NCBI GenBank assembly: GCA_025059715.1
Contig: JANXCE010000020.1
Span: 1-41,684, forward strand
Length of the DNA: 41,684 bases
Direction of reading: 5' to 3'
From: Caldimicrobium sp.
Lineage (GTDB): Bacteria; Desulfobacterota; Thermodesulfobacteria; Thermodesulfobacteriales; Thermodesulfobacteriaceae
Of the stretch, positions 7,455 to 13,786 are shown one piece after another. The notes below the pieces were generated by a model. It was not told the origin of the DNA and ran no database searches. It saw nothing but the letters and a program-made list of their open reading frames with translations. How positions within the stretch are numbered: position 1 is the stretch's first letter; every line of letters starts with the position of its first letter. A program made the position numbers and the translations under genes.

Positions 7455-8003
7455 ATGAAGTGTCCAGGTCAAGATTGGAGATATTGGAAAGAAGATGTAG
7501 TTTTTGAGGTTTCTTGTCCCTATTGTAAAGAGAGCATAGAATTTTTTAAGGATGATACCATAAGAAAGTGCCCTTCTTGTAAAAAACCTGTTCCAAATCC
7601 TAAAATGGATTTTGGGTGTGCGGTTTATTGCAAGTATGCGGAGGCTTGTTTGGGAGAACTACCTCCTGAACTTATTAAGGCAAAGATGCCTCTCTTTAAA
7701 GGGCGGATACTTGCTTATTTAAAAGGAATGCTCCCTAAGGATTTATACTGTGAAATTGAAAGTAAATCGTATTCCATGGAGGAGTTTCTAAAGAAGAAAC
7801 AGGCCTCCTTAGGAAGGGCTCTTTTAATATTTCTCTTTTATTTTTTGACAGAGGAGAAGCAAAGAGAACTTTGTGAGCAGTGTGGAATACCAGAGGTTTT
7901 ATGGGAGGAGTTAAAGAGGGAGTTAAAGGATATTCCTTTAGGTTTAACCCCAGAAAAATTAAAAGACTACTTAATAGAGAGGGAGGGTTTTAAAAATGGC
8001 TAA
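7455..8003 (+). CDS. Cysteine-rich (zinc-ribbon-like) protein of unknown function
   Basis: I choose ATG 7455 because GGAG lies 6 nt upstream; a TTG 12 nt earlier overlaps that SD. The product is 182 residues. The N-terminal third holds MKCPGQD, CPYC (about 18-21), CPSC (about 36-39) and CAVYCKYAEAC, a metal-binding arrangement that probably carries zinc or an Fe-S cluster. A second half of helices includes a Leu/Phe-rich segment and CEQC. I recall similar CPGQD...CKYAEQCLG proteins next to ferredoxins in anaerobic delta-proteobacteria but know no assigned function. The stop overlaps the start of the ferredoxin gene by 8 nt, so they are translationally linked. Confidence 0.75.
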   Translation: MKCPGQDWRYWKEDVVFEVSCPYCKESIEFFKDDTIRKCPSCKKPVPNPKMDFGCAVYCKYAEACLGELPPELIKAKMPLFKGRILAYLKGMLPKDLYCEIESKSYSMEEFLKKKQASLGRALLIFLFYFLTEEKQRELCEQCGIPEVLWEELKRELKDIPLGLTPEKLKDYLIEREGFKNG

Positions 8004-8739
8004 GGTATTAAGAAAGATAATTGAGATTGACGAAGAGCTTTGTAATGGCTGTGGGCAGTGTGTTTTAGCTTGTCAGGAGGGAGCTTTGGCTATTGTAAAT
8101 GGGAAAGCAAAGCTCCTTGGAGAATTTTTATGTGATGGATTAGGAGCATGTATTGGGGAGTGCCCCACTGGGGCCTTAAAGATAGTGGAAAGGGAAGCAG
8201 AAGAGTTTGATGAAGAGGCTGTGGCAGAGCATTTGAAAAAGTTTAAAGATTCTATGAAAGTAGAAAAAGAAGCAGAGCCTCTTCCCTGCGGATGTCCTTC
8301 AATGGAATTAAGAGAATTGTTAATGAAAGATATGTCTAACGCCCAATCTTTGGAACTTAGCTCTGCCCTTACTCATTGGCCGGTGAAAATAAGACTTGTT
8401 CCAGCTTCTGCCCCCTTTCTCAAAGGAGCAAAACTATTAGTTTGTGCTGACTGTGTGCCAGTTGCCTATCCTAACTTACATACAAAGCTTTTACCAGGGC
8501 ATAAAATACTAATTGGATGTCCCAAATTAGATCCAGTAGAGCTTTATATAGAAAAATTTAAAGAAATCCTGGAAAAAGTCCCCCTTGAAGGGCTTGAAGT
8601 AGCCATTATGGAGGTGCCCTGTTGTAGAGGCCTTATTTATATCTTAAAAGAGGCCATGAAGCTTGCTCAAAGGGAAATCCCTTTGAAAACTTATACCATT
8701 GGCGTAAGGGGTGAGCTTTTAAACATGGAGGTGATTTAA
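7996..8739 (+). CDS. 4Fe-4S ferredoxin-type protein
   Basis: 247 residues. The N-terminal ferredoxin domain has C16-x2-C-x2-C-x3-C26 (CNGCGQCVLACQEGAL) and a second, variant set C46-x5-C52-x3-C56-P. The rest contains more Cys groups (CGCPS, CADC, GCPK, PCCRG) that may bind another cofactor. It probably passes electrons to or from the siroheme protein encoded 4 nt downstream. This family is often seen near hybrid-cluster or sulfite-reductase-like genes in anaerobes (recalled knowledge). Cytoplasmic, with no signal peptide. Confidence 0.8.
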   Translation: MAKVLRKIIEIDEELCNGCGQCVLACQEGALAIVNGKAKLLGEFLCDGLGACIGECPTGALKIVEREAEEFDEEAVAEHLKKFKDSMKVEKEAEPLPCGCPSMELRELLMKDMSNAQSLELSSALTHWPVKIRLVPASAPFLKGAKLLVCADCVPVAYPNLHTKLLPGHKILIGCPKLDPVELYIEKFKEILEKVPLEGLEVAIMEVPCCRGLIYILKEAMKLAQREIPLKTYTIGVRGELLNMEVI

Positions 8740-8743
8740 GGTA

Positions 8744-9535
8744 ATGGACTGGGAGAGAGAAGCGGAAGATTATCTAAAGAGGGTTCCCTTTTTTGTCAGA
8801 GGTAAGGTAAAAAAGGAAGTAGAAAGGTATCTCTCTTCAAAAGGTATAGAAAAGGTAACATTAGCTGACCTTTTAGAGGCCAAACAAGTTCTTGTTGATA
8901 AAATGTCACAGGCAGAAAGGGGTTACGAGGTCTTTGGTTGTTTTGGTATGGATGGTTGTCCCCATGCTCTAACTAGTTCTCAGGAGTTGTTAAAGAAACT
9001 TGAGGAGATTCTTGAGGTGGAGGGTATAATAAATTTTTTAAAAGATAAAGTAAAAGGCCCGCTTAAAGCCCATCACAAGTTCAAGGTAGGTTTAGCGGAG
9101 TGTCCCAATGCCTGTTCCCAAATTCAAATTACCGATTTTTGTCTTCACGGAGTTGTTCTTTTAGAGGTTGATCCTAAGGCTTGCACCTTCTGTGGGGCCT
9201 GTGAGGAAGTGTGTGAGGAAGCTGCTATAACATTAACTGATTATGGGCCCATTATTAAGGAAGAAATCTGTGTGGGATGTGGACATTGTCTGAAAATCTG
9301 TCCTAAAGGAGCTATTAAGGAGACATTTAGAGGCTATAAAGTATACTTAGGAGGGAAGTTGGGAAGGCATCCCCGTTTGGCAACCTTTTTAGGACATGCT
9401 ACTCCTGAAGAAACAATAAAAATATTAAAGGCAGTACTCAAGATTTACAAAAATTTTAATCAAAAAGGGGAAAGACTTGGCACTATAATTGAAAGAATAG
9501 GTTGGGATAAATTCAAAAAAATGGTGAAGGTTTAA
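8744..9535 (+). CDS. Small siroheme reductase-like protein with PCP_red and double ferredoxin domains
   Basis: 263 residues in three parts. Residues 1-50 (EAEDYLKRVPFFVRGKVKKE) match the PCP_red domain first named from light-independent protochlorophyllide reductase. Residues 60-140 carry the siroheme/[4Fe-4S] signature of nitrite/sulfite reductases: C66-x5-C72 (CFGMDGC) and C120-x3-C124 (CPNAC). Residues 145-190 hold two ferredoxin motifs (C147/150/153/157 and C176/179/182/186). It is far shorter than true DsrA/B or NirA and resembles DsrLP/AsrC-like small proteins. It could reduce sulfite or nitrite or serve as an electron-transfer subunit; substrate unproven. Its 3' end overlaps the convergent NlpC gene by 4 nt. 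Confidence 0.8.
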   Translation: MDWEREAEDYLKRVPFFVRGKVKKEVERYLSSKGIEKVTLADLLEAKQVLVDKMSQAERGYEVFGCFGMDGCPHALTSSQELLKKLEEILEVEGIINFLKDKVKGPLKAHHKFKVGLAECPNACSQIQITDFCLHGVVLLEVDPKACTFCGACEEVCEEAAITLTDYGPIIKEEICVGCGHCLKICPKGAIKETFRGYKVYLGGKLGRHPRLATFLGHATPEETIKILKAVLKIYKNFNQKGERLGTIIERIGWDKFKKMVKV

Positions 9536-10770
9536 CTTTTTTTCTCAATAGAATACTCCCTTGGTAAAGCTCCTTTATTTCTTTGGAGGTAATCATGAAA
9601 ATAATCTAAGACCTCACCATTCAAAACTCTTTTTGCTCCTGCATATCTCTTTTTAAAATAGGGATCTTCCAAGGAGTCAATACTAATCCTTTTTCTGGAA
9701 GAGGAGATATGTATGAACCTGTTGTCACCAATATAAATACCTACATGGGAGATACTCTTCCCTCTAGTTCGGAAAAAGACCAGGTCTCCAGGGATAAGCT
9801 CATTTTCCTCAACTGCAACACCCACTTGGAATTGTTGAGCAGAACTGCGTGGTAATTTGATGCCTATCTCTTCAAAGACATATTTGACAAAGGCAGAACA
9901 ATCCAAATAGCCATTTCCAACTCCACCTAACCTGTAACGGGAGTCCGCATAGGCAGTTGATATTTCTATGAACTTTCTCTTCAAAGCCAACTCATCCTCT
10001 TCACTAAGCATAGCCTGAGTGAGAATTCTATTTTTGGCAAGAATATTTTTTTCAAATTTTGTAGGAAGACTATCTTCCCTTGTTTTTAACTCCTTCCCAG
10101 GGCTCTCCAAAACAAAGGTAGTTTCCTCATTTGAGTTACGAACAGGTATCTTTAGTTTTTGGCCTACCGCTATGAGATTGCCCTCTAAACCATTGAGTTT
10201 TTGGATTTCTTCTATTGGCACATTGTATCTAAGAGAGATCCGGTATAAGGTCTCCCCCGGCTGAACTGTGTGATATTTATAATTTAAAGAAGGGGCAACT
10301 TCATATCCATATCTTAGCTCTTCACTTCTTTCTCTGAAATCCTTGGAAGTTTTAACTGGAATTAGGAGTTCCATTCCGATTTTAAGATTTTTTTCTGAAA
10401 CTCTATTTAGGGCTCGAATTTCCTCTAAGGAGACATTGTATTTCTTAGCTATTCGAAAAAGATTTTCTCCCTTGGCTACTACATGAACAGTGTGATCTCT
10501 GGAAAATTGGTTAGCCAAAGTTGTGGTTTCTAAAGAGGTGGCTTTTGGAGCTTGGCGAGAGGATGGAAAATCTCTCTTATTTAGAGATGAAACCTGCTTG
10601 AGAGGTTTCTTTTTCTTTTTATGTTTTGTGTAATGCTGGGTAGTGGTATATTTTTTGGTTTTTTTGGATTTTGGAGACGAAGCCCATGTATAATTACTAA
10701 AACAAATAAAAGTCAATATAAAAATGAAGAAAACAATTTTAAATATATTTTTTTTGCTAATATCCTTCAT
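9532..10770 (-). CDS. LysM-repeat NlpC/P60 peptidoglycan endopeptidase
   Basis: 412 residues. A signal peptide/anchor (about 9-31) is followed by a Lys-rich linker, two LysM domains (about 95-140, HVVAKGENLFRIAKKYNV; about 167-211, HTVQPGETLYRISLRYNV) that bind peptidoglycan glycan chains, and a C-terminal NlpC/P60 domain (about 275-390). The catalytic Cys291 (LDCSAF) and His342 (SHVGIYIG), with His354, are present, so the enzyme should be active. It cuts stem peptides in the periplasm for growth or division. A single-gene unit with its own promoter at 10800-10828, divergent from the Rrf2 regulator. Confidence 0.9.
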   Translation of the reverse strand: MKDISKKNIFKIVFFIFILTFICFSNYTWASSPKSKKTKKYTTTQHYTKHKKKKKPLKQVSSLNKRDFPSSRQAPKATSLETTTLANQFSRDHTVHVVAKGENLFRIAKKYNVSLEEIRALNRVSEKNLKIGMELLIPVKTSKDFRERSEELRYGYEVAPSLNYKYHTVQPGETLYRISLRYNVPIEEIQKLNGLEGNLIAVGQKLKIPVRNSNEETTFVLESPGKELKTREDSLPTKFEKNILAKNRILTQAMLSEEDELALKRKFIEISTAYADSRYRLGGVGNGYLDCSAFVKYVFEEIGIKLPRSSAQQFQVGVAVEENELIPGDLVFFRTRGKSISHVGIYIGDNRFIHISSSRKRISIDSLEDPYFKKRYAGAKRVLNGEVLDYFHDYLQRNKGALPREYSIEKKS

Positions 10771-10799
10771 TTTTGTTTTTTTTCGGTATTTAAAAAAAT

Positions 10800-10828
10800 T
10801 ATATAACCTAAAGTGACAAAAAAGTCAA
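10800..10828 (-). promoter_or_regulatory. Promoter of the LysM/NlpC gene
   Basis: On the minus strand TTGACT (10828-10823) and TATATA (10805-10800) have a 17-nt spacer, a strong sigma-70-type match. The -35 box lies in the left arm of the inverted repeat at 10825-10863. Confidence 0.6.
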
Positions 10829-10863
10829 GAGGTTTTTTAACTTTTTAAAAAAGGGACTCTTGA
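10825..10863. repeat. Inverted repeat between two divergent promoters
   Basis: TCAAGAGGTTTTTTAA (10825-10840) faces TTAAAAAAGGGACTCTTGA (10845-10863), with 15 paired positions and a small bulge. Both outer ends carry a CTCTTGA reading outward, so the -35 boxes of the LysM gene (TTGACT) and of the Rrf2 gene (TTGATA, 10860-10865) are part of the arms. It could be an operator for the adjacent Rrf2 protein or simply a hairpin. Confidence 0.5.
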
Positions 10864-10933
10864 TATTTTCGTAAATTTTATTATCTTTATGGAAAATAAA
10901 AATATATAAAAATATTTTTAAAGGAGGGAAAAG

Positions 10934-11389
10934 ATGTTTAGACTTTCCACTAAGGGTAGATATGCAGTTAGGGCAATGTATGAGATAGCGAAAGCCTATC
11001 CGGAGGGGGTTACTCTGGATGAGATCTCTGAAAAACAGAAAATTTCTCGTGTTTATTTGGCTCAAATTTTAAATCGCTTAAGACAGGCTCGCTTAATTAG
11101 ATCATCACGGGGTCCTGGAGGAGGTTATGTGCTAAGAAAGCCTCCGGAGGAGATTAGTCTCTATGACATACTGGAACCCTTAGAAGGCCCTATATGTATT
11201 GCTTCTTGTATAGATCCGTCGGAGGGGTGTGATGAGGTAGACGAGTGCGTTGCCTATCCAATTTGGAAGAAATTAGCTCACTATATTGAATGTATTCTTA
11301 GGAACGTAAAATTAGGTGATCTGACTAAAACCATGAATAATCAGGAAAAGGAAAAGTATGCGGAGAGCGTAACTTTAAAGTGCTTTTGA
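10934..11389 (+). CDS. Rrf2-family transcriptional regulator (IscR-like)
   Basis: 151 residues. The winged-helix domain spans about 1-80 (MFRLSTKGRYAVRAMYEIA, then SRVYLAQILNRLRQARLIRS, then GPGGGYVLRKP), the hallmark of Rrf2/IscR. Cysteines at 88, 92, 99 and 105 resemble the cluster ligands C92/C98/C104 of IscR, so it probably senses Fe-S status, redox or NO through an Fe-S cluster. AAAGGAGGG precedes the ATG. It is followed after 9 nt by a fumarase beta-type Fe-S hydro-lyase gene, itself an oxygen-labile enzyme class, which fits regulation by Fe-S supply. No isc genes are next to it. Confidence 0.88.
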   Translation: MFRLSTKGRYAVRAMYEIAKAYPEGVTLDEISEKQKISRVYLAQILNRLRQARLIRSSRGPGGGYVLRKPPEEISLYDILEPLEGPICIASCIDPSEGCDEVDECVAYPIWKKLAHYIECILRNVKLGDLTKTMNNQEKEKYAESVTLKCF

Positions 11390-11398
11390 GGTGGATAG

Positions 11399-11956
11399 GT
11401 GAAAGGGCTTTTGATGGCAAAAAGGAGACTCCTTTTTCCCCTTGAAGACCGTAGCTTAATTAGTGATCTTAGAGCAGGAGATTTGATAAATATTGATGGT
11501 TGGATACTCTGTGCCAGAGATGCCACTCACAGGAAAATCCTAAAGAGTATACAAGAGGGGTGTTTCCACCTCGACTTGAAAAACCAACTTATTTACTATG
11601 TAGGCCCAACTCCTGCCCCCCCAGGAAAGATCATCGGTTCCTGTGGTCCTACCACTGCAAAGAGAATGGATGAATATCTAGAGGAATTCCTAAAGCATGG
11701 AATAATAGCCACTATGGGTAAAGGAAAAAGATCCTTGTCAATTAGAGATTTACATCGTAAGTATCAGGCAATATATCTTATTACCTTTGGTGGAGCTGGT
11801 GCTTACCTTTCTCAATTTGTAAAAAAAGTAGAAATTATTGCTTGGCAGGACCTGGGTCCAGAGGCCCTCTTTAGAATACAAGTAAAGGATTTTCCTGCTA
11901 TTGTAGGAATTGATACTTTGGGGCAAGATTTTTATGAGCTCTCCTCCGCAGTTTGA
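11399..11956 (+). CDS. Fe-S-dependent hydro-lyase beta subunit (class I fumarase/tartrate dehydratase type)
   Basis: 185 residues matching the C-terminal (beta) domain of class I fumarases: LRAGDLINIDGWILCARDATHRKIL, then VGPTPAPPGKIIGSCGPTTAKRMD, then MGKG, then TFGGAGAYLSQFVKK, then LGPEALFRIQVKDFPAIVGIDTLG. In two-subunit fumarases this part works with an alpha subunit that holds the [4Fe-4S] cluster and converts fumarate to malate. No alpha gene is in the window. I use GTG 11399 because GAGGTGG precedes it; an ATG 15 nt later is possible. Its last 25 nt overlap the convergent tautomerase gene. Confidence 0.85.
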   Translation: MKGLLMAKRRLLFPLEDRSLISDLRAGDLINIDGWILCARDATHRKILKSIQEGCFHLDLKNQLIYYVGPTPAPPGKIIGSCGPTTAKRMDEYLEEFLKHGIIATMGKGKRSLSIRDLHRKYQAIYLITFGGAGAYLSQFVKKVEIIAWQDLGPEALFRIQVKDFPAIVGIDTLGQDFYELSSAV

Positions 11957-12120
11957 CCTCCCTGCGCAAAATTATATTTTTCAATGTCTTCAAAGATAAT
12001 AATTACCGCGTTAGGAGGTATCTGAAGATTTTTAACAAGGCATGCGGTAATTTCCTGAGCTATCTTCTTTTTTGTTTCCCTATCTCTTCCTGCAAAAAGG
12101 CCTATTTTAACTATAGGCAT
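11932..12120 (-). CDS. 4-oxalocrotonate tautomerase family protein
   Basis: 62 residues starting MPIVKIGLFAGRDRETKKKIAQEIT, with Pro right after the initiator Met. Pro1 is the catalytic base of this family, and the length is typical. Family members form hexamers and move protons between keto and enol forms of small acids. The natural substrate here is unknown, since no aromatic-degradation genes are nearby. GGGGGTGAGG precedes the ATG. It is the last gene of the thioesterase/tolB minus-strand run and overlaps the fumarase-type gene on the other strand. Confidence 0.82.
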   Translation of the reverse strand: MPIVKIGLFAGRDRETKKKIAQEITACLVKNLQIPPNAVIIIFEDIEKYNFAQGGQTAEESS

Positions 12121-12131
12121 ATCCTCACCCC

Positions 12132-12557
12132 CTAATCTGTTAATACAGGTTTATCAAAACAATAAACTGTGCCCTCAAAGAAGGCAACTTTCTCTTTGGT
12201 ATCTTCTTTAAAAATATGTATGTGATAGGTGGCCAAAGTTTTTCCCTTACTATACTCTTCAGCCCTGGCTATGAGTTTATCACCAAGTTTAGCAGATTTA
12301 AGATAAGTGATTGAGGCTTTTATGCCGAGAGCTAAGGTTCCATAAGAGTTAGAGGCGAGAGCAAAGGCTAAGTCCGCCAAGGTAAAGAGAACGCCTCCAT
12401 GACACACCCCTGCCGCATTTAAGTGATATTCTTTTACCTCCATGGATACTTCCGCATAGCCTTCTCCATAAGCATTAATCTCTGCGGATAAAAAATTAAA
12501 AAGTCTATCCCTCTGAAAGATATACTCCTTTACTCTCTCGGTTAGTGAAATTTTCAT
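12132..12557 (-). CDS. PaaI-type hotdog-fold thioesterase
   Basis: 141 residues. AAGVCHGGVLFTLADLAFALASNSYG (about 49-74) is the PaaI/hotdog active-site region with the HGG motif, followed by ITYLKSAKLGDKLIARAEEYSKGKTLATYHIHIF. Such enzymes cleave acyl-CoA thioesters, often phenylacetyl- or hydroxyphenylacetyl-CoA. The substrate is not predictable here. It lies 8 nt downstream of tolB, in the same operon. Confidence 0.85.
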   Translation of the reverse strand: MKISLTERVKEYIFQRDRLFNFLSAEINAYGEGYAEVSMEVKEYHLNAAGVCHGGVLFTLADLAFALASNSYGTLALGIKASITYLKSAKLGDKLIARAEEYSKGKTLATYHIHIFKEDTKEKVAFFEGTVYCFDKPVLTD

Positions 12558-12565
12558 AGTTCAAA

Positions 12566-13786
12566 TTAGAAGATCTTCCCCCAGTCTGGAAAATAAACAG
12601 AACCAAAGGGGAGATAATTATGCACTATTAGGGAGTCTAGGTGAAGAAGATATAAGCCCTTACTTCCCTGACCCTTACCAGCAAATATTAGATAGTCTCC
12701 AGTAGGAGAGGGAGCAGGATCATTCAAAGAGTAGGGAAGACTTAGTCTTTTCTTTTCACCAGTTTGAAGGTTATAGAGAATCAATTCATTCTTTCCTGCT
12801 CTTTGAGATAGATAAATGAGATTGCCCTTGGGTAGAAAGCGAGGCGAAGTATTATAGGAACCTTCAAAGGATATACGATTAATCCTTTTAGTTTCTATAT
12901 GTAAAAGATAAATCTGGGGTTTACCGCTTCTGTCTCCTACAAAAGCAATCCATTTTCCATCTGCGCTTATACTTCCTGCTTGATGGACCCCTTTTCCACT
13001 TGTTAACGCTTTAAGTTCTTCTCTCTCTAAATTGAAGAGATAGATATGAATTTCTCCCTCTCTACCCAAGGTGAGTATAAGTTCTCTCTCGTTAGGTAAC
13101 CATATGGGGGCTGAACTAAGCCCTGCAATCTTAAATTTTTTTACTTCATTAGTAGATAGGGTAAGGATTTCTAAGTAGTAGTCCTTTCCATCAAAGGCTA
13201 TATAAGCAATCTTTTTGCTACTCGGTGAGAACTTCGGAAAGAGAATTAGCTCTGAGGAACGCAGTTTTCGAAGATTTTTCTTTGAAAAATCCATAATAAA
13301 AAGATGATCACCAGCAGTGTCTCTTTTGACAAAAGTTATACGAGTAGCACTAACTCCCTGATAGGGAGAGATATCCCTAATAATCTGATCAACAATACCA
13401 TAGGCAAGTAATTCCGCAGAGGTTGCCTCTATCTTATACTTTTTAAGAGCCCTATTTTCGAGTGTATCTAATAATTCTCCTGTTAGACTATATTTCCCAT
13501 CCCTCCTCTCCACTTTACCCTTTAAATAGTATTCTTTACTTTTGAACCCCGGCAAAGGTGGCTCCTCTAAAGCCACACAAAATAAATGTAAGTTCAATAC
13601 ATTTCTTATCAGACTTGAAATTTCACCCTTAGGGTCTCCCTCCAAGTTTGGAATCCGAACTACGGTTTTGGTATAAGCCTGAGGAGTAACGGTGATGATG
13701 GTAGGTTCCGTTTGAGCAAAGACTACATTGCTTAAAAGAAAACACAGAAATAATAACTGCTTGGATAATGATTGTTTAAAGGACAT
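12566..13786 (-). CDS. tolB: TolB, Tol-Pal system beta-propeller protein
   Basis: 406 residues: a signal peptide (1-24, LLFLCFLLSNVVFA), an N-terminal TolB domain (about 30-150) and a C-terminal six-bladed propeller made of repeated segments such as LILFPKFSPSSKKIAYI, SAPIWLPNERELILT, HQAGSISADGKWIAFVGD and TSPRFLPKGNLIYLSQR. TolB acts in the periplasm with Pal and TolA to keep the outer membrane constricted and stable. Unusually, no tolQ/R/A or pal gene is beside it. Its start overlaps the 3' end of the citrate-synthase-like gene by 11 nt, suggesting coupled translation. Confidence 0.88.
   Translation of the reverse strand: MSFKQSLSKQLLFLCFLLSNVVFAQTEPTIITVTPQAYTKTVVRIPNLEGDPKGEISSLIRNVLNLHLFCVALEEPPLPGFKSKEYYLKGKVERRDGKYSLTGELLDTLENRALKKYKIEATSAELLAYGIVDQIIRDISPYQGVSATRITFVKRDTAGDHLFIMDFSKKNLRKLRSSELILFPKFSPSSKKIAYIAFDGKDYYLEILTLSTNEVKKFKIAGLSSAPIWLPNERELILTLGREGEIHIYLFNLEREELKALTSGKGVHQAGSISADGKWIAFVGDRSGKPQIYLLHIETKRINRISFEGSYNTSPRFLPKGNLIYLSQRAGKNELILYNLQTGEKKRLSLPYSLNDPAPSPTGDYLIFAGKGQGSKGLYLLHLDSLIVHNYLPFGSVYFPDWGKIF

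Noticed and set aside
10808-11065. Minus-strand frame over the Rrf2 start
   Set aside because: It overlaps the Rrf2 gene and its promoter; the translation has no domain.
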